Shown: positions 32,975 through 40,842 of the stretch, one piece after another
How the letters are laid out: each line of letters opens with the position of its first letter
How positions within the stretch are numbered: the first letter of the stretch is position 1
From: Ruminococcus sp.
GTDB lineage: Bacteria > Bacillota > Clostridia > Oscillospirales > Ruminococcaceae
Direction: 5' to 3'
Assembly (NCBI GenBank): GCA_015066665.1
Contig: SVNX01000016.1
Location: 1-52,483, forward strand
DNA length: 52,483 nt
Notes under the pieces: model-generated
What the model saw: only the letters and a program-made list of their open reading frames with translations
What the model was told of the DNA's origin: nothing
The model's database searches: none
Made by a program: the position numbers and the translations under genes

Positions 32975-33325
32975 TTGAAATTCTACAAAGAACTCCCCTA
33001 TAGTGAGGCACTGGCAGGGGACACACTGGGGCCGTTCCGGATCGTGCCGGTGGTGGAGCAGGACGGGGAGCGCACACGCCTCGATGTGACAGGCTGCAGC
33101 ATGCAGCTGCTGCTTGCCTCGGAAGACAGACCTGCGGATGCGGTGCTGACGCTCGACTGCGAGATTGTGGACGGTGCCTTTGAGGTGACCGTGCTGAGCA
33201 GTGCGACAGCCGGACTGCGGGGCGGCTACCGGATGCACTTTGCACTGCGCAAGGGCGAAAAGGTGCACCGCAAGCTGATGGGCAGACTGTATTTCCATCC
33301 CGTCCCGCTGGGAGGTGCTGTATGA
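32975..33325 (+). CDS. Phage baseplate/tail-tip accessory protein
   Basis: The start is TTG at 32975 (MKFYKELPYSEALAG), 8-9 bp after GGAGG. The 116-residue, beta-rich protein has a Gly-X-Tyr segment (AGLRGGYRMHFALRKGEKVH) similar in style to BppU-type N-terminal domains. It lies between tail-tip and receptor-binding candidate genes. Family assignment is tentative. Confidence 0.65.
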   Translation: MKFYKELPYSEALAGDTLGPFRIVPVVEQDGERTRLDVTGCSMQLLLASEDRPADAVLTLDCEIVDGAFEVTVLSSATAGLRGGYRMHFALRKGEKVHRKLMGRLYFHPVPLGGAV

Positions 33326-33495
33326 GTGAGTTTGTAATCGGCCGCATTGATTTTGAGTTTGCACTCGGAACGGCAGCAGGGGAGAGCTCAGGCACCACCC
33401 TCCCCCACCCCGCCGCTGCATCGGCAGCGAGTCGGATTGCACCCATCCCCGATGTTCTCAGCGGCATCATGACCATGACAGAGGAGGCAACCTAA
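33322..33495 (+). CDS. Small phage structural-region protein
   Basis: A 57-residue ORF (MSEFVIGRIDFEFALGTAAG...) starting by ATGA overlap with the previous stop, with GGAGG upstream, and ending by TAATG overlap with the next gene. A short N-terminal beta part is followed by an Ala/Ser/Pro-rich middle. No family recognised; possibly a linker subunit of the tail tip. Confidence 0.55.
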   Translation: MSEFVIGRIDFEFALGTAAGESSGTTLPHPAAASAASRIAPIPDVLSGIMTMTEEAT

Positions 33496-34193
33496 TGGCA
33501 ATCACGAAACTGACGGCACAAACCACCGCCCAGGACATGACGCCCCTGCTCGACATCCTGCAGACACACGCCGTGCCCGCTTACTTTGACAGCGTTGAGC
33601 TTGTGGAGGGCGACACCAACCAGAGCATCAGCTGCAAGGTGGGCGGTACCGAGATTCTGCGCATCTGGGCGGATATCCTTGGTACGGGTACATCGACAAA
33701 CTACGGCTTTACCATCACCCACCCCGACGCCAGCACCACCCAGCTCTATGCGGGCTATGGCTCCACCGGCTACACCGACAGCGTCTATGTGTGCAGCAAC
33801 GCCCTGTTGCTCGTGCCACACAGCCAGACAAATAACGGCGTGGTGATCTGCAAGGATACGGGCGGTGCCACAGCACTGGCACTGTATACCATGGACAAGA
33901 GATCACAGCGGCATAACGGTTCACAGGGTATGAGTTACTCCGAGTCCACCTATGGCCTGTGGGCTGTTTCGGCAGCGGACACCGCACCGGCACCGTATAA
34001 CGTATACCTGAACAATGCCGACAGCGTCACCGGCTGTACAGCGCTGTGTCCCATCTACACGCAGACCGGCAGCCTGCAGCATGTCTGGCAGCCCTTGCAG
34101 CGACAGTTTGCAGAGGTGGCCGCACCGATGGTAACCGAGATGGACGGCAAGCGGTACCTGTGCACCCGTGGCTTTGTGATTCTGGATAGTTAA
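33495..34193 (+). CDS. Phage tail protein of unknown family, receptor-binding candidate
   Basis: The 232-residue product is rich in Thr, Ser, Gly and Tyr with predicted beta strands (NYGFTITHPDASTTQLYAGY, GSTGYTDSVYVCSNALLLV). It lies last before the lysis genes, a common place for receptor-binding proteins. The C-terminus (EMDGKRYLCTRGFVILDS) is frequent in small tail proteins of these phages. The role is inferred from position and composition only. Confidence 0.6.
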   Translation: MAITKLTAQTTAQDMTPLLDILQTHAVPAYFDSVELVEGDTNQSISCKVGGTEILRIWADILGTGTSTNYGFTITHPDASTTQLYAGYGSTGYTDSVYVCSNALLLVPHSQTNNGVVICKDTGGATALALYTMDKRSQRHNGSQGMSYSESTYGLWAVSAADTAPAPYNVYLNNADSVTGCTALCPIYTQTGSLQHVWQPLQRQFAEVAAPMVTEMDGKRYLCTRGFVILDS

Positions 34194-34211
34194 TAGTTAG
34201 GAGGTGGGAAT

Positions 34212-34598
34212 ATGCAGTATATGATTATGATTCTGATCGTGCTGGGGCTTGCGATCGCAGATTTTGCAACGGGCTACATCAAGGCCTATTGCACAAACAC
34301 GGTCAACAGCCAGAAGATGCGGCATGGCGGCATGAACAAGCTCGGCGAGCTGATTGTGATGCTGACAGCCTGCGGACTGGATATCGGCATCCATGCGCTG
34401 GGGCAGTATTATCAGGCGGCGGAGCTTGCGGAGATCGCAGGCGTGGTGACGGCATTTGCGGTGTTTGCGTATATCGTCCTGATGGAACTGGTGTCCATCC
34501 TCGAAAACTACGCCGCTGTCAATCCGGATGCGCAGTGGGCGGCACGGATGATTAAGCGGCTGAAGAGTGCGAATGAAGATGAGGAGGAAAACATATGA
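34212..34598 (+). CDS. Phage holin
   Basis: The 128-residue membrane protein starts with a hydrophobic segment (MIMILIVLGLAIADFATGYI, residues about 3-22), then a loop with NSQKMRHGGMNKLGEL, a second pair of segments (LIVMLTACGLDIGIHAL; VVTAFAVFAYIVLMELVSIL) and a charged tail (RLKSANEDEEEN). This matches the phage_holin_4 / toxin-secretion holin family. It forms the membrane lesion that releases the endolysin. AGGAGGTGGGAAT precedes the ATG. Confidence 0.9.
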   Translation: MQYMIMILIVLGLAIADFATGYIKAYCTNTVNSQKMRHGGMNKLGELIVMLTACGLDIGIHALGQYYQAAELAEIAGVVTAFAVFAYIVLMELVSILENYAAVNPDAQWAARMIKRLKSANEDEEENI

Positions 34599-35821
34599 CA
34601 AATCTCGAAAATTTAAAAAAGCTTGCGGAGGGTCTGGGTGCTGATGCGAGCAAGTCCAGCACGAATCTCAGTGCGCTGAACGTGATTTCTAAGGCGTTGG
34701 GCGGCTCGGGTGATGCGCAGACGAATGCGGAGGCGATCTTTGACATTGTAGGTGCATCTCTTGATGAAATGGCATCTCCTGCGATGCTGAAAGGCATCAT
34801 CGACCGCACTGTGACAGAGGTCGTGATTCCGGAGGGGACAACGGAAATCGGTTCATATAGCCTTTATTCATGCACTAATTTGGAAAATGTCCAGTTCCCT
34901 ACAACCGTATCCACCGTAAAAAACAATGCTTTTGCAGGATGCACAAGTCTGAAAGCAGCCAATTTTCTTGAAGGCGTTGAGAGCATCGGTGCAAGTGCTT
35001 TCGGCGGCTGTATGGCACTCGAAACGGTGACGCTCCCGAACAGCGTACACAGTATCGCAAGTTCGGCATTTGGTGGATGCGCTGCGTTGAAATCCTTTAA
35101 AGTCACAGAGGGGAGCAGCGACAATGTGACTATCCCTGAAAATGCAACAGGGATTAAAAGCAACACAATTTCCAGCGGAACAATGCTTGAAACTATTGAA
35201 ATTCCCGCCGCAATTGCGAAAATTGAAGCGGGGGCTTTTGCGGGTGCTACAAATGTAAAAACAATCAAGCTGTCCGCCGCATTGCATACAATCCATAACG
35301 TGCTCGGTGGAAACAACACAAGCCTGACTACAGTGACCACATCTTACGGAGCAGAAGTAAGTACTCCAGATGATGCGGTAGGCATGGTGGCAAGTTTTGC
35401 AGGGTGTTCGGCTCTTACCTATGCGGAAATCCCTGATGCGATCACAACAATTGGAGATTCTGCTTTTGCAGGATGCACAAAACTGGAGGCAGTCGTACTT
35501 CCGAAGAACCTCAAGGAAATCGCCCGTGATTCCGGAAACCCCTTTGCAGGTTGTCCGCTCAAAAGCATGAAAACAAGAGATAATCAGGATTCTGAATTTG
35601 ACATTGATTTCCCTGACGGATTTACAACGCTCTGCGATTTGGCACTTGCAGGGGCAAGCGGATTCACAAGCGTGCATTTTCCGTCCACTACAGCAAGCAT
35701 CGGTGCAAGTGCTTTCGGCGGCGTTTCCACGCTGACAAAGATCGTGATCGACAAACCCGAAAACAGCATCGAGGGCGCACCGTGGGGCGCTACGAATGCA
35801 ACGGTCAACTGGCTGGGCTAA
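34595..35821 (+). CDS. Phage-encoded leucine-rich-repeat protein (BspA-like LRR_5)
   Basis: The 408-residue protein has a helical N-terminal domain (residues 1-70, SALNVISKALGGSGDAQTNA), then tandem LRR_5 repeats of about 23 residues with the pattern IxxxAFxGCxxLxxVxLPxxVxxI (for example FAGCTSLKAANFLEGVESIG and FAGCTKLEAVVLPKNLKEIA). No signal peptide is seen, so it is more likely part of the virion or released at lysis than secreted. BspA-type repeats commonly bind proteins or glycans, so an adhesin or receptor-binding role is plausible. It is placed unusually between holin and amidase genes. Confidence 0.82.
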   Translation: MTNLENLKKLAEGLGADASKSSTNLSALNVISKALGGSGDAQTNAEAIFDIVGASLDEMASPAMLKGIIDRTVTEVVIPEGTTEIGSYSLYSCTNLENVQFPTTVSTVKNNAFAGCTSLKAANFLEGVESIGASAFGGCMALETVTLPNSVHSIASSAFGGCAALKSFKVTEGSSDNVTIPENATGIKSNTISSGTMLETIEIPAAIAKIEAGAFAGATNVKTIKLSAALHTIHNVLGGNNTSLTTVTTSYGAEVSTPDDAVGMVASFAGCSALTYAEIPDAITTIGDSAFAGCTKLEAVVLPKNLKEIARDSGNPFAGCPLKSMKTRDNQDSEFDIDFPDGFTTLCDLALAGASGFTSVHFPSTTASIGASAFGGVSTLTKIVIDKPENSIEGAPWGATNATVNWLG

Positions 35822-35852
35822 AAACAAAACGAAGCGGAAGGAAGAATGAACT

Positions 35853-36563
35853 ATGGGAAAAATCTGTTTTATCGTAGGACACGGCGAATCCAAAAGCGGC
35901 GGCTATGATCCCGGCGCAGTTTCCGGCGGCTTCCATGAATTCAAGATCGCCCGGGAAATTGTGCGATATGCAACGGAGTATTACAACAAAACATACACCG
36001 AAGCAGCGGAACCGATGAACTATAATGGCAATCTGTACTTGACAGAGAGGATCAAGGCCGTCAATGCTGACAGTTATGATTTTGTTGCAGAAGTCCACCT
36101 GAACGCCGGTGGCGGAACCGGCACTGAATGCTTTTACCACATCGGCAGCAGTGAGGGCAAGAGATACGCAGAAGCCATCACAAAGGCAATTGCAGCGGCT
36201 TTCGGAGTGAAGAACCGTGGCGCAAAGACAAAGGCAAATTCAAGCGGAAAGGATTATTTTGCAATCATCCGTGAAACAAAGCCCACGGCGGTTTTGATTG
36301 AAACGCTGTTCATTGACTCTTCCGACCTAAAGCACCTTGACGAAACAGCAGAACAGAAGAAATGCGGTGAAGCCATTGCAAAGGCTGTTGCAGAAGTCAG
36401 GGGCGCAAAAAAGAAGGCTGTGACCGATGCCACAGCAACAACGGAGCCGGGCAAGCTGTACCGTGTACAGGTGGGCGCATTTGGCAAGCGTGAGAATGCG
36501 GAAGCGATGATGCAGAAGCTTAAAGCGGCCGGATTCGGCGATACAATCATCAAAGAATCTTAA
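35853..36563 (+). CDS. Endolysin: N-acetylmuramoyl-L-alanine amidase (amidase_3) with SPOR domain
   Basis: The 236-residue lysin cuts the bond between muramic acid and L-Ala. The amidase_3 fold shows the zinc His10 in FIVGHGESKSGGYDPGA, a downstream His in AEVHLNAGGGTGTE and the catalytic Glu in AVLIETLFIDS. The C-terminus (about 200-236, LYRVQVGAFGKRENAEAMMQ) is a SPOR-like domain that binds denuded glycan strands, an uncommon cell-wall module for a phage lysin. It has no signal peptide and so needs the holin. Confidence 0.92.
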   Translation: MGKICFIVGHGESKSGGYDPGAVSGGFHEFKIAREIVRYATEYYNKTYTEAAEPMNYNGNLYLTERIKAVNADSYDFVAEVHLNAGGGTGTECFYHIGSSEGKRYAEAITKAIAAAFGVKNRGAKTKANSSGKDYFAIIRETKPTAVLIETLFIDSSDLKHLDETAEQKKCGEAIAKAVAEVRGAKKKAVTDATATTEPGKLYRVQVGAFGKRENAEAMMQKLKAAGFGDTIIKES

Positions 36564-36716
36564 AAAGAGTTGTCAAAGATTGAAAATCAGTTGTCAAACT
36601 TGCAAACTATTTGAAAATCTTTCGAAAAGATTTCAAATCCCGTGAAATTTGAAAGGAAATCACGAGATAGGCACGAGATAATTTCAAAATCACATGGTTT
36701 TGAGATGTAAAACAAG

Positions 36717-36751
36717 ACCGGCAGGGGAATCAATCCTCTGCCGGTTTTTTG
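36717..36751 (+). terminator. Terminator of the prophage late operon
   Basis: The stem ACCGGCAG/CTGCCGGT followed by TTTTTTG, downstream of the lysis genes. Confidence 0.85.
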
Positions 36752-36768
36752 TTTAGAAATAGGTACAA

Positions 36769-36790
36769 GTGTCGCAGTAAGTGTCGCACT
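36769..36790. promoter_or_regulatory. Tandem GTGTCGCA repeats, possible integrase arm-type sites (right)
   Basis: GTGTCGCAGT (36769-36778) and GTGTCGCACT (36781-36790) repeat with a 12-bp period and match the pair beside attL (1805-1824). Inferred integrase arm sites. Confidence 0.5.
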
Positions 36791-36797
36791 AAACAAA

Positions 36798-36832
36798 ACA
36801 GCCGTCCTTCCGAAAAGAAGAACGGCTATTCT
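36798..36832 (-). terminator. Terminator of the tRNA-Pro gene
   Basis: Read leftwards, AGCCGT.CTTC...GGAAG.ACGGCT forms a stem followed by GTTTTGTTT, 13 bp past the tRNA 3' end. As it lies inside the prophage, it is the terminator provided by the phage. Confidence 0.65.
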
Positions 36833-36844
36833 GTGTTATAAAAC

Positions 36845-36891
36845 TGGTCTGAGTGACGGGACTTGAACCCACGGCCTCTACCACCCCAAGG
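36845..36891. repeat. attR core (47-bp direct repeat)
   Basis: Identical to 1653-1699. It covers the tRNA 3' end up to the anticodon region; the rest of the tRNA (36892-36920) is original host sequence. Confidence 0.9.
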
Positions 36892-36920
36892 TAGCGCGCT
36901 ACCAACTGCGCCACACCCAG
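36845..36920 (-). tRNA. tRNA-Pro (anticodon GGG), prophage integration site
   Basis: A 76-nt tRNA with encoded CCA. The acceptor stem pairs CTGGGTG with CACTCAG, the D-arm has AGTTGGTAG, the anticodon stem CTACC/GGTAG carries loop TTGGGGT (anticodon GGG), and the T loop is TTCAAGT. Its 3' 47 nt are duplicated at attL (1653-1699); the functional copy is reconstituted at the right end of the prophage. Confidence 0.95.
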
Positions 36921-37111
36921 ACATTAAAGGGGTACGGTGTCAATCACCTTATATACTATACCACAAATCGGGGATGTTGTCAAGCGTTTTCTGAAGTTTT
37001 GGCGTTTTGCACAAAATCAGGACTGATTTGTGAATGCGGAAGGGGAGAAGGGAAAAAAGGAAAAAAAGACGCAAAAGCATAGAAAAAAACATAGAATCGG
37101 GAAAAAAACAC

Positions 37112-37140
37112 TTGACAAAAACGTGGAAATGTTGTATAAT
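37112..37140 (+). promoter_or_regulatory. Promoter of the rplM-rpsI operon
   Basis: Perfect -35 TTGACA (37112-37117) and -10 TATAAT (37135-37140) with 17-bp spacing, about 150 bp upstream of rplM. Confidence 0.92.
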
Positions 37141-37149
37141 ACTGATTGT

Positions 37150-37260
37150 ATGGTTATCCGTGGAGTAACCGCCCACGGTGGCCCGTTCACCTGCTTTGCA
37201 CCGCATATGCAGGGAGTCCCCGTTCCTTGCAAGGCCGCATTGAACAAGTGAACGCATACC
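37150..37260 (+). promoter_or_regulatory. Structured 5' leader of rplM, probable L13-type autoregulatory leader
   Basis: The transcribed leader folds: CCGTGG/CCACGG (37158-37163 with 37173-37178) and a long-range closing stem CGTTCAC/GTGAACG (37184-37190 with 37248-37254) that encloses GC-rich sequence. Firmicutes often carry an L13-binding leader here that represses translation when L13 is in excess. Identity with that family is inferred from position and structure. Confidence 0.6.
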
Positions 37261-37287
37261 TAATATAGAAAATGGAGGAATATGATT

Positions 37288-37716
37288 ATGTCTACAACCA
37301 TGGCAAAAGCTGGCGAAGTCAGCCGTAAGTGGTATATTTTAGATGCAACAGGCAAGCCCCTGGGCCGTGTGGCTGCAAAGGCTGCGCATCTGCTGAGAGG
37401 CAAGCACAAGCCCACCTTCACTCCCCACGTTGACTGCGGTGATCATGTGATCATCATCAACTGTGAGAAGGCTGTTCTGACCGGCAAGAAGCTGGAGCAG
37501 AAGAAGTTCTACTGGCACACAGGCTGGATCGGCGGTCTGAAGGAAGTATCCTACAAGCAGCTGATGGCTGAGAAGCCTGAGAAGGCAATGACAATTGCTG
37601 TAACAGGCATGGTACCCCACACCGCACAGGGCAGAGAGCAGCTCAAGCGTCTGCGTACCTTCAAGGGTGCAGAGCACGCTCATGCAGCACAGAAGCCCGA
37701 GATGATCGAAGTTTAA
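37288..37716 (+). CDS. rplM: 50S ribosomal protein L13
   Basis: The 142-residue L13 binds 23S rRNA early in large-subunit assembly. The start ATG 37288 (MSTTMAKAGEVSRKWYILDA) is 9 bp after GGAGG; an ATG two codons upstream is too close. Family landmarks: LGRVAAKAAHLLRGKHKPTF, VIIINCEKAVLTGKKLEQKK, and the end KGAEHAHAAQKPEMIEV. It forms the conserved operon with rpsI. Confidence 0.98.
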   Translation: MSTTMAKAGEVSRKWYILDATGKPLGRVAAKAAHLLRGKHKPTFTPHVDCGDHVIIINCEKAVLTGKKLEQKKFYWHTGWIGGLKEVSYKQLMAEKPEKAMTIAVTGMVPHTAQGREQLKRLRTFKGAEHAHAAQKPEMIEV

Positions 37717-37735
37717 TTAGAGGAGGCGTCAAAAT

Positions 37736-38137
37736 ATGTACGAACCTAAGGTTGCATATCATTACGGTACAGGCAGAAGAAAGCATTCCGTATCCAGAGT
37801 AAGACTGGTTCCCGGCAACGGCACCATTACAATCAACGGCAGAAGCATTGATGAGTATTTCGGTCTGGAGACCCTCAAGCTCATCGTTCGTCAGCCTCTG
37901 ACACTGACAAACACCATTGACAAGCTCGATGTTGTCTGCACAGTAGAGGGCGGCGGTGTGACCGGTCAGGCCGGTGCCATCCGTCACGGCATCTCCCGTG
38001 CTCTGCTGCAGTATGATGCAGAGCTCCGTCCCGCTCTGAAGGCTGCTGGTTTCCTGACCCGTGACCCCAGAATGAAGGAAAGAAAGAAGTACGGTCTCAA
38101 GGCTGCTCGTCGTGCACCGCAGTTCTCCAAGAGATAA
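37736..38137 (+). CDS. rpsI: 30S ribosomal protein S9
   Basis: The 133-residue S9 has the family's N-terminal [20 protein letters not shown], the middle [20 protein letters not shown] and the invariant basic C-terminal tail [17 protein letters not shown] that reaches the P-site tRNA. Its last 13 bp (38125-38137) are the attachment site of the downstream mobilizable element. The coding sequence is left complete, with its stop codon. Confidence 0.98.
   Translation: MYEPKVAYHYGTGRRKHSVSRVRLVPGNGTITINGRSIDEYFGLETLKLIVRQPLTLTNTIDKLDVVCTVEGGGVTGQAGAIRHGISRALLQYDAELRPALKAAGFLTRDPRMKERKKYGLKAARRAPQFSKR
38125..38137. repeat. attL of the mobilizable element (13-bp repeat)
   Basis: CTCCAAGAGATAA covers the last three codons and stop of rpsI; the same sequence is at 47099-47111. 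Confidence 0.8.
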
Positions 38138-38224
38138 TTTCAGCCCTTACAAACCTCGTATTTATGCGGTTTGGGGCATACAAAAACAGAAAAGTGTCAT
38201 TTTTCTGTCATTATTTCAAGGACA

Positions 38225-38257
38225 AATCCCGTTGTTGCAAAACAACGGGATTTTTTG
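38225..38257 (+). terminator. Element-borne terminator now serving rpsI
   Basis: Stem AATCCCGTTGTT/AACAACGGGATT with a GCAA loop and a T run to 38256. It lies between the converging rpsI and integrase genes and replaces the original terminator, which is now at 47138. Confidence 0.85.
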
Positions 38258-38269
38258 TATCCTCTTGTA

Positions 38270-39421
38270 TTATGCAAGTTTAAGCGATATTAAATCCGCA
38301 ATCTTCATCTTTGAGCTTTTGAGTACGTCCGCATACACATCTGCTGTAACCTCAACACCGCTGTGACCGAGATGTTCCGAAACAATCTTTAAATCCACGC
38401 CGCTGTTAAGCAATAAAGTAGCGTTCAGATGCCGCATCTGGTGCAGAGTCATTGTTTCAAACTCTGTGCCTTTGGTAAATCGCTTGAATGATGTGTACAC
38501 AGAACCTCTGTCCCTGTAATTGCCAAGTGCAGACGTAAACACCATTTCGGAGTGAGTGCATTTTGTGCCGAGAGATTTAACCAGCTCGTCCTGAAAAGCC
38601 TTGTGTTCCGTAAGTATATCGTGCAAGGTCTGACTCATTCCTATAACACGCTGACTGCTTTGGGTTTTGGGCGTCGTAAGAAAATGCTTGCCGCCGATGT
38701 CTGCAAGATTGTAGTTGATTGAAATTATTCGGTTTTCAAAATCAATATCCTCCCAGCGTAAGCCAAGACATTCTCCCGAACGCATTCCCGTGTAAAGAAG
38801 CACCTTGACAATCGTTTTAAGGTCAGCGTCCCACTTTTCCGTATCAAGAAAATTAAGAAATGCTTTTACTTGCTGCTCGTCCATAACGGGCTTTTTGTTT
38901 TTCCTGCGCTTCGGGAGGATAACGTGCTTGCAGGGAGTGTCACGGATAAAGCCTTGTTCAACGGCACGGGTGAGAATGCTTTGCATTACAACATATATTT
39001 TCTTCACTGTGTTAGGATTAAGCGTGTAGCTTTGCATAAGCTCAGTGATTTTCGGCGTTGTAATATCTTTCAGCTTCATATTCCCGATTTTGGGTGCAAG
39101 ATGATTTTCGTACTGACTTTTGTAGTTATACACCGTACTTTCCTTTAGTTCAACAGGTGCATAGTTCTGAAAATACCATTCAGCCAGTTCTGAAAACCGC
39201 ATATTTTCTCTGAGCGTGGAATATCCGCGGCAGTGCTGCTCGTATTCAACGGCATATTCCTGTGCCATTTTGCGCCCCTTGCTTTCCGTTGTATGCGGCG
39301 GAATTTTGAAAGTTGTCGTTTTCTGAATCTGATTGCCGTTCAAATCATATCCGAGAGAAACACGGATACGATACGAAATGATTTCGCCGTTTTTATTCTT
39401 ATTAGCGATAATATTTGCCAT
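38270..39421 (-). CDS. Tyrosine integrase of the mobilizable element (Tn916-type)
   Basis: The start is MANIIANKNKNGEIIS at 39421, after AGGAGGACTTGATT. The 383-residue protein has an N-terminal arm domain, a SAM-like core-binding domain (FSELAEWYFQNYAPVELKES) and the catalytic domain with Arg in TGMRSGECLGLRW, His and Arg in HQMRHLNAT, His in EHLGHSG and nucleophile Tyr in ADVYADV. It would integrate and excise the element at rpsI. The gene converges on rpsI and its stop is about 130 bp from the att repeat. Confidence 0.93.
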   Translation of the reverse strand: MANIIANKNKNGEIISYRIRVSLGYDLNGNQIQKTTTFKIPPHTTESKGRKMAQEYAVEYEQHCRGYSTLRENMRFSELAEWYFQNYAPVELKESTVYNYKSQYENHLAPKIGNMKLKDITTPKITELMQSYTLNPNTVKKIYVVMQSILTRAVEQGFIRDTPCKHVILPKRRKNKKPVMDEQQVKAFLNFLDTEKWDADLKTIVKVLLYTGMRSGECLGLRWEDIDFENRIISINYNLADIGGKHFLTTPKTQSSQRVIGMSQTLHDILTEHKAFQDELVKSLGTKCTHSEMVFTSALGNYRDRGSVYTSFKRFTKGTEFETMTLHQMRHLNATLLLNSGVDLKIVSEHLGHSGVEVTADVYADVLKSSKMKIADLISLKLA

Positions 39422-39527
39422 ATAATCAAGTCCTCCTACGTTCAATTATTATGGCATACCTCTACACCCTAATTATATCACTTTCGTGTTGTAAAGTCAA
39501 GAAGTGCAAGGGCACGCCATAAAATAT

Positions 39528-40742
39528 TTATCTTGATTTACGATGTGTAACAGGCTTCAGGAATTCCTCCAGCTTTTCTTTCAGTCTGTGATTTCTGATA
39601 AATTCCATAACCCCGTCGAATTTTTCTTGCAGAGCTTTCAACAAAGATTTGGTCTGGGTTAGCTCTTTTTCCTTGTCCTCAATGCGCTTTTCAAGCTGAT
39701 ACCGTTCCTGTTTTAAACACATCACATCATTTGTCAATATATGCACCTGCGAGGAAATAACTTCATTTTCCTTTTTCAGTTTCTTGTTTTCCTCTGCGAA
39801 ATCAATATTATCTGCAACAGTTTCATAAAACCTGCCATATTCATATTCAAGCTGATGAAGCTGCCCCGATAGGTTGTCCCTCTCTGATTTAAGCTTCTCG
39901 TTCTCGCTTTTCAGTTTTGTGCACTCCGCTTTAAGCTGAAAATTTTCCGTTTCAGCTTTTTTCGCACCCACATAATTTTTCGCCGCAGTGGACAACATTT
40001 CAAAATCGTCCTTCTTGATAGCAACTGTGTTCAGCGGAAGATTTGCGGTTTTGACTTCCTCGATATTCTTAATCTCTGCAAGCTGCTCCGTTGTTTCGGC
40101 AAGCTGTTCCTCCGTCTTTTTCAGTTTGTACTCCGCAACGGTCAAATGCTCGGCGGTACTTCCTTTTTCGCCACGCTCCAAGTCGTATCCACGGGAGGTG
40201 ATGAAATCATAGTAGTCATCTTGCAGACGGGAGTAACTGTCCCGTCCTTTCCAGAATTCCGAGCAGTTGATACGCTTGCAGGGATTGCCCTTTCTGTCCT
40301 TGCCGTTGATGACGGGAATGAATGCGACGTGCATATGAGGAGTGGCTTCATCCATATGAATAACAGCGGAGAGGATATACTGTTCACCTCCAGCCTTTGC
40401 CGTTACAAAATCGTAAGCGTCCTCAAAGAACCGTCGAGTTCTCTCTTTGCCGAGTCTGTCGAAAAAATCTTTATCCGATGTGATTACAAACTCACATAGA
40501 ACAGTACTCTGTTTCTCGCCGTGCAGACGTAAGTTGCCTTTCAATTCCTGTCGGGTGCGTATCCTCTCAAATTCCTGCTGATAAGTTTCAGCCTGTATCT
40601 TCTTAAGGTGATAATTTTCAGATGTGCGTGACAAGTCTATATCCTTGTTGCTGTAATTATGATTAAGCCGTTCGTTGTGACGTTCAAGGAGGGGTACGGC
40701 ATTCATCTTGTGATTTTCGTTTCTGATAATTGCATAGCTCAA
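39528..40742 (-). CDS. mobV: MobV/Pre-family relaxase
   Basis: The proper start is probably TTG at 40742 (MSYAIIRNENHKM), because AAGGAGTGAAAAAACG lies just upstream and this matches the family's N-terminus; an ATG 54 bp earlier has no ribosome binding site. The 404-residue relaxase would nick oriT and pilot the transferred strand. The metal-binding motif HMDEATPHMH (His at about 129, 136 and 138) is clear. The C-terminal half is a long coiled coil (LKAECTKLKSENEKLKSERD), as in other MobV proteins. Confidence 0.93.
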   Translation of the reverse strand: MSYAIIRNENHKMNAVPLLERHNERLNHNYSNKDIDLSRTSENYHLKKIQAETYQQEFERIRTRQELKGNLRLHGEKQSTVLCEFVITSDKDFFDRLGKERTRRFFEDAYDFVTAKAGGEQYILSAVIHMDEATPHMHVAFIPVINGKDRKGNPCKRINCSEFWKGRDSYSRLQDDYYDFITSRGYDLERGEKGSTAEHLTVAEYKLKKTEEQLAETTEQLAEIKNIEEVKTANLPLNTVAIKKDDFEMLSTAAKNYVGAKKAETENFQLKAECTKLKSENEKLKSERDNLSGQLHQLEYEYGRFYETVADNIDFAEENKKLKKENEVISSQVHILTNDVMCLKQERYQLEKRIEDKEKELTQTKSLLKALQEKFDGVMEFIRNHRLKEKLEEFLKPVTHRKSR

Positions 40743-40797
40743 CGTTTTTTCACTCCTTTTTCTGTTCGGGAATCTTTCAGGGGCAAATCTATTCATC

Positions 40798-40842
40798 GGA
40801 ATAGTTCTAACCCACTAGGACTATTTTGCAGGCAAATAGTCC
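40798..40842. other. Candidate oriT upstream of the relaxase gene
   Basis: A 25-bp inverted repeat, GGACTATTT...AAATAGTCC (40818-40842), is directly followed (reading leftwards) by TAGTGGGTTA (40808-40817), which resembles the TAGTGTGTTA nick region of MobV-type plasmids. It lies just before the relaxase gene, the usual oriT position. Inferred. Confidence 0.5.

Larger units (their letters stand above)
36564..36844. other. Gene-free right end of the prophage (attP arm region)
   Basis: After the endolysin the DNA becomes AT-rich, with short direct repeats: TTGTCAAA twice (36576-36600 area) and CACGAGATA twice (36662-36680 area), plus several TTTGAAA. These could bind integrase or excisionase. 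No gene is visible. A terminator (36717-36750), the arm-type repeats (36769-36790) and a tRNA terminator (36800-36832) follow. Confidence 0.5.
1653..36891. mobile_element. Complete tailed-phage prophage (siphovirus type) in a tRNA-Pro gene
   Basis: An exact 47-bp direct repeat (1653-1699 and 36845-36891) bounds the element. The right copy is the 3' part of an intact tRNA-Pro; the left copy is an isolated 3' fragment. This is the classic result of integration into a tRNA 3' end, in which the phage supplies the replacement 3' half. The integrase gene lies next to the left copy. All modules are present: integration, repression, replication/recombination, packaging, head, tail and lysis. The long hydrophobic tape measure and the absence of a visible contractile sheath gene point to a long non-contractile tail. 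No inactivating mutation was seen in the core genes, so it may be inducible. Confidence 0.93.
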
